From Chromatiaceae bacterium (GTDB lineage: Bacteria; Pseudomonadota; Gammaproteobacteria; Chromatiales; Chromatiaceae): DNA of 16,885 nucleotides. Numbering within the stretch: the stretch's first letter is position 1; the number at the start of each line of letters is the position of its first letter. Positions 13,675 through 16,885 of this stretch are shown here, piece after piece. The stretch covers positions 1 through 16,885 of the forward strand of contig JAEHCY010000180.1 in assembly GCA_016880695.1 (NCBI GenBank). The letters are read 5' to 3'. Below the pieces are notes generated by a model that did not search any database, was not told where the DNA came from, and saw nothing but the letters and a program-made list of their open reading frames with translations. A program made the position numbers and the translations under genes.

Positions 13675-15429
13675 ATGGAAGTCATTACCACCGATATCGC
13701 GATCGTCGGCGCCGGAGGTGCCGGCCTGCGTGCCGCTATCGCGGCTGCGCAAGCCGACCCAAAGCTGAAGATCGCCCTGATCTCCAAGGTCTATCCGATG
13801 CGCAGCCATACGGTGGCCGCCGAGGGGGGAGCCGCCGGCGTCATCAAGGAGAACGACAGTTTGGAGTACCACTTCCACGACACGGTGGCGGGTGGTGACT
13901 GGCTGTGCGACCAGGATGCCGTGGACCTGTTCATCCGGCAGGCGCCCAAGGAGCTGATCCAACTCGAGCACTGGGGCTGCCCCTGGAGCCGGGAGCCCAA
14001 CGGGCATGTGGCGGTGCGACCCTTCGGGGGGATGAAAATCGAGCGGACCTGGTTCGCCGCGGACAAGAGCGGGTTCCACATCCTCCATACCCTATTCCAG
14101 ACCTCGCTCCAGTTCCCCACCATCCAGCGCTTCGACGAGTTCTACAGCACCGACCTCTTGGTTGAGGATGGCCGCTGTCTGGGCGTCACCGCCATGGAGA
14201 TGCGCACCGGCCGCATGCACCTGTTCCGGGCCAAGGCGGTGATCATCGCCACCGGCGGGGCCGGCTGGATGTTCCCCTTCACCACCAACGGGGCGATCAA
14301 GACCGCCGACGGCATGGCCATGGCCTACCGCGCGGGGGTGCCCCTTAAGGACATGGAGTTCGTCCAATACCACCCGACGGGTCTGCCGGGCACCGGTATC
14401 CTGCTCACGGAAGGCTGCCGCGGGGAGGGTGGCATCCTGGTGAACAAGGACGGCTACCGCTACCTGCAGGACTACAACCTGGGCCCGCCCGATCCTTGGC
14501 CGCGCAAGAAGGCGATGGAGCTGGGGCCGCGGGACCGCCTGAGCCAGGCCTTCTGGCATGAGCAGCAGAAGGGCCGGACTGTCAGCACCCGCTGGGGCGA
14601 GGTGGTGCATCTGGACATGCGCCACCTAGGCGAGAAGAAAATCAACGAGCGCCTCCCCCTGGTCCGGGACCTGGCCATGAGCTACGTGGGCGCGGACCCG
14701 GTCCACGAGCTGGTGCCGGTGCGGCCCGTGGTCCATTACATGATGGGCGGAATCCACACCAATATCGACGCCGCCACCCCCATCCCCGGCCTGTACGCCG
14801 CGGGCGAGTGCGCTTGCGTCAGCATCAACGGCGCTAACCGTCTGGGCTCCAACTCCCTGGTCGAGCTCCTGGTGTTCGGGGGCCGGGCTGGCCATCATGC
14901 CGCCCAAGACGCCCGCTCGGGGTCGGTGCCGGCGGTGGCGGAGGAGGCTGTTCGCCAGCGGGCCGAGCAGGCGCGCAAGCGGATTGCGGACCTGTTCCTG
15001 CGGGAGGACGGCAAGGAGACCATCTCCGGTCTGCGCAAGGAGATGAACGCCACCATGGAAGACGGGGCGGGGATCTACCGTACCCGGTCGTCCCTGCAGG
15101 AGACCTGCACCAAGCTCGCTGAGCTGCGGGAACGCTATGCCCGGGTGCACCTGGAAGACAAGAGCAACGTCTTCAATACCCACCTGATCTACACCCTGGA
15201 GGTGGGCTCTATGCTGGATGCGGCCCAGGCCATTGTCCATTCGGCCCTGCTGCGCACGGAATCCCGCGGCTCCCACCAGCGGCTGGACTTCCCCGCCCGG
15301 GACGATGAGCAGTTCCTAAAGCATTCCCTGGCCTATTCCCAAGGCGCCGACGAGCCAAGGATCGATTACCTGGACGTGGTGATTACCCGCCTGCCCCCCG
15401 GCGAGCGGGTCTATGGTGGGGAGGCCTAG
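13675..15429 (+). CDS. frdA: Fumarate reductase, flavoprotein subunit
   Basis: Reduces fumarate to succinate at a covalently bound FAD on the cytoplasmic face of the membrane. Its 584 residues resemble E. coli FrdA along the whole length. Features are the FAD-binding [20 protein letters not shown] (7-26), FAD-linking H45 in [25 protein letters not shown] (117-131), HPTGLPG (233-239), TEGCRGEGG (245-253) and HYMMGGI (354-360). E50 in AAEGG is where E. coli FrdA has Glu and SdhA has Gln, which favours fumarate reductase. The ATG at 13675 follows a GGGGGA site; a longer frame from 13588 adds 29 unrelated residues. Next to acl it probably serves the reductive TCA cycle, though anaerobic respiration or reversed use is possible. 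Confidence 0.95.
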   Translation: MEVITTDIAIVGAGGAGLRAAIAAAQADPKLKIALISKVYPMRSHTVAAEGGAAGVIKENDSLEYHFHDTVAGGDWLCDQDAVDLFIRQAPKELIQLEHWGCPWSREPNGHVAVRPFGGMKIERTWFAADKSGFHILHTLFQTSLQFPTIQRFDEFYSTDLLVEDGRCLGVTAMEMRTGRMHLFRAKAVIIATGGAGWMFPFTTNGAIKTADGMAMAYRAGVPLKDMEFVQYHPTGLPGTGILLTEGCRGEGGILVNKDGYRYLQDYNLGPPDPWPRKKAMELGPRDRLSQAFWHEQQKGRTVSTRWGEVVHLDMRHLGEKKINERLPLVRDLAMSYVGADPVHELVPVRPVVHYMMGGIHTNIDAATPIPGLYAAGECACVSINGANRLGSNSLVELLVFGGRAGHHAAQDARSGSVPAVAEEAVRQRAEQARKRIADLFLREDGKETISGLRKEMNATMEDGAGIYRTRSSLQETCTKLAELRERYARVHLEDKSNVFNTHLIYTLEVGSMLDAAQAIVHSALLRTESRGSHQRLDFPARDDEQFLKHSLAYSQGADEPRIDYLDVVITRLPPGERVYGGEA

Positions 15430-15432
15430 ACC

Positions 15433-16182
15433 ATGGCATACAAGACAATAGAGCTCGAAATCCTGCGCTATCGTCCTGAAGAAGATGAAACGCCTTGGCT
15501 TCAACTGTTCCGAGTTCCCTGTGAGGAGGACTGGGTGGTCTTGGACGCGGTCAATTACGTCAAGGATCACCTGGACAGCAGTCTCAGCTATCGCTGGTCC
15601 TGCCATATGGCGGTGTGCGGCAGCTGCGGCATGATGATCGACGGGGAGCCCCGGCTCTCCTGCAAGACCTTCGTCCGCGACCTCCCGGATCGGCGCATCC
15701 GCATCGAGCCCCTGGCCAACTTCCCCATCGAGCGGGACCTGGTGGTGGTGCTCGACGACTTCATGGAGAAGCTGCAGCGGGTCAAGCCCTACATCATCCG
15801 CCAGGAAGAGCGGGCCATCGAAGAGGGCGAGCACCTGCAGACGCCGGCCCAGCTGGCCAAGTTCCGCCAATATACGCTGTGCATCAATTGCTGCTGCTGT
15901 TACTCCGCCTGCCCCCAATATGCGCTGATCCCCGAGTTCATCGGTCCCGCCGCCCTCGCCCTGGCCCATCGGTACAACCTGGATTCCCGGGACCAGGGGC
16001 GCGAGGATCGGGAGGATGTGGTGGCCAGCAACGTCGGCATCTGGGACTGCGCCTTCGCCGACGCCTGCTCCCAGGTCTGTCCGAAGCACGTGGACCCGGC
16101 GGGGGCCATCCAGCAGATGAAGATCTCCAGCACCCTCCATTGGTATCTGGATCACCTGGGACTCGGGAGGAAAAAGCGATGA
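15433..16182 (+). CDS. frdB: Fumarate reductase, iron-sulfur subunit
   Basis: Passes electrons from the membrane quinol to FrdA through three clusters. The N-terminal [2Fe-2S] ligands are C57, C62, C65 and C77 in WSCHMAVCGSCG and LSCKTF. The C-terminal ferredoxin part has C150, C153, C156 and C160 in CINCCCCYSACP, then C206, C212 and C216 in WDCAFADACSQVCPKHVDP, for the [4Fe-4S] and [3Fe-4S] clusters. NFPIERDLVV (96-105) and PEFIGPAA (167-174) match E. coli FrdB. Length is 249 against 244. Two extra cysteines (C154, C155) sit inside the [4Fe-4S] motif where E. coli has Gly-Leu. It starts 3 bp after frdA with GGGGAGG as ribosome-binding site, and its TGA overlaps the frdC ATG. Confidence 0.96.
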   Translation: MAYKTIELEILRYRPEEDETPWLQLFRVPCEEDWVVLDAVNYVKDHLDSSLSYRWSCHMAVCGSCGMMIDGEPRLSCKTFVRDLPDRRIRIEPLANFPIERDLVVVLDDFMEKLQRVKPYIIRQEERAIEEGEHLQTPAQLAKFRQYTLCINCCCCYSACPQYALIPEFIGPAALALAHRYNLDSRDQGREDREDVVASNVGIWDCAFADACSQVCPKHVDPAGAIQQMKISSTLHWYLDHLGLGRKKR

Positions 16183-16589
16183 CCACGAAACCCTATGTGA
16201 AACCCTACGTGCGGGAGGTGCCGCGGACCACCTGGTATCTGGCCCGCCGGCGCGATCAGATCCACATGGCTCAAGAGCTGACCAGCCTCTTCATCGGCAT
16301 CTATGCCTTGCTGCTGCTCTGCGCGCTGCGGGCCGTCGCCGACGGCCCCGAAGCCTACCAGGCCTTCGTCGCCAGCCTGGGCAGCCCGATCATGCTGGGG
16401 CTGCTGTGGATCACCTTCGCCATCACCCTTTTCCATACGGTATCCTGGTTCCAGGTCACCCCCAAGGCCATGCCGGTGCAGATCGGCGAGGACTTCCTGC
16501 CCGCCGCCATCATCGTGGGCGGCCATTACGCCGTCTGGATCGTCCTGTCCCTCTTCATCCTGTTCCTCGCGGGGGTGCTCCATGGCTAG
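16179..16589 (+). CDS. frdC: Fumarate reductase, membrane anchor subunit C
   Basis: One of two small hydrophobic subunits that anchor FrdAB and hold the quinol site. The 136 residues start MTTKPYVKPYVR, like E. coli FrdC (MTTKRKPYVRP), and have three hydrophobic segments (about 33-52, 69-92 and 108-133). FHTVSWFQVTPKAMPV (85-100) aligns with the LLHTKTWFELAPKA stretch of E. coli FrdC. As in E. coli, no second conserved pair of haem ligands is evident, so a haem-less type is likely. GGGAGG at 16165-16170 precedes the start. It overlaps frdB by 4 bp and frdD by 8 bp. Split C and D anchors support an E. coli-type quinol:fumarate reductase over the single-anchor epsilonproteobacterial kind. Confidence 0.92.
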   Translation: MTTKPYVKPYVREVPRTTWYLARRRDQIHMAQELTSLFIGIYALLLLCALRAVADGPEAYQAFVASLGSPIMLGLLWITFAITLFHTVSWFQVTPKAMPVQIGEDFLPAAIIVGGHYAVWIVLSLFILFLAGVLHG

Positions 16590-16885
16590 ATCCAACAAAC
16601 CCCTGGTCTGGAGCCTGTTCGCTGCCGGCGGCACCCTGGCCGCGTTCGTCCTTCCGGTGCTGGTGCTCTTGATGCTGATGGCCGTCTACGGCCACCCGCC
16701 GACCGGTCTGAGCTACGAGACGCTCCGTGCCTTCGCCGCCAACTGGCTCGGCAAGCTCATCCTGTTCGGCGTAATTGGACTCTGCTTATGGCACGCCGCC
16801 CACCGGCTGCGTACCGCCCTGCACGGGTTGGGACTCAGGGCGGATAAGGCCGTGGCGATGGTCGGTTACGGAATTGCGGGGGTCG
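16582..16885 (+). CDS. frdD: Fumarate reductase, membrane anchor subunit D (3' end outside window)
   Basis: The second anchor subunit, truncated by the window edge after 101 codons; E. coli FrdD has 119 residues, so about 15-20 are missing. It opens MARSNKPLVWSLFAAGG, matching the PVFWGLFGAGG of E. coli FrdD. It also shows SYETLRAFAANWLGKL (51-66) and LWHAAHRLRTALHGL (76-90), like SYERVLAFAQSF and PLWCGLHRMHHAMHDL in E. coli. Hydrophobic segments are at about 18-37, 64-80 and 94 onward. The ATG at 16582 lies within the end of frdC, consistent with coupled translation of the two anchors. Confidence 0.9.
   Translation, partial: MARSNKPLVWSLFAAGGTLAAFVLPVLVLLMLMAVYGHPPTGLSYETLRAFAANWLGKLILFGVIGLCLWHAAHRLRTALHGLGLRADKAVAMVGYGIAGV

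Noticed and set aside
13371..13787. Open frames on both strands in the aclA-frdA spacer
   Set aside because: They are rich in Arg, Pro and Gly, overlap the start of frdA or the end of aclA, have no ribosome-binding site and resemble no family. The inverted repeats better explain the region.
13675..16885. Calling the four-gene cluster succinate dehydrogenase (sdhCDAB)
   Set aside because: The gene order is A-B-C-D, the anchor proteins match FrdC and FrdD, and FrdA has Glu at position 50 where SdhA has Gln. Physiological direction still cannot be proven from sequence.
1..16885. CRISPR array, tRNA or rRNA gene, or phage genes
   Set aside because: No regularly spaced repeats, no tRNA cloverleaf, no rRNA-like stretch and no phage structural or integrase motif were seen.

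Overview
The window looks like the chromosome of a GC-rich gammaproteobacterium, most likely a sulfur-oxidising or purple-sulfur lineage (Chromatiales-like). Two things suggest this. The left half carries the enterobacterial-type gene order rsgA / orn / queG / nnr / tsaE / amiB. The right half encodes a two-subunit ATP-citrate lyase with an oversized large subunit, as reported for 'type II' enzymes of Riftia-type symbionts and some free-living relatives, followed by an E. coli-type fumarate reductase. The species cannot be fixed from the sequence alone.

Layout. Positions 1-760 are degraded: a 146-bp segment bounded by near-perfect 16-bp inverted repeats (a MITE or IS remnant), the C-terminal relic of an anti-sigma-factor-like gene, and a gene-free stretch. 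A minus-strand operon follows in the order M48 membrane protease, small c-type cytochrome, rsgA (2066-3328, 1771-2046, 767-1768). orn (plus) converges on queG (minus) with a 59-bp overlap of coding ends. queG diverges from a tight plus-strand operon nnr-tsaE-amiB (5121-8633). In many gammaproteobacteria mutL comes next. Here the order breaks: a small minus-strand membrane protein (8720-8923) is followed by a 344-bp structured non-coding region.

The right half is a carbon-fixation module on the plus strand. aclB (9268-10551) and aclA (10612-13374) form ATP-citrate lyase, which splits citrate into acetyl-CoA and oxaloacetate. After a 300-bp region rich in inverted repeats comes frdABCD (13675 to the window end; frdD is cut by the edge), a membrane-bound quinol:fumarate reductase. 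These are two of the steps that distinguish the reductive TCA cycle from the oxidative cycle. Their adjacency suggests a locus dedicated to running the cycle in reverse, in a bacterial class better known for the Calvin cycle.

Points most worth a second look: the unusual architecture and apparent active-site substitution of AclA, the potentially switchable leader RNA in front of aclB, the cysteine-rich ferredoxin motif of FrdB, and the insertion of the module at a break in a conserved housekeeping block. Function calls rest on motif recognition and remembered family sequences; no database search was run.
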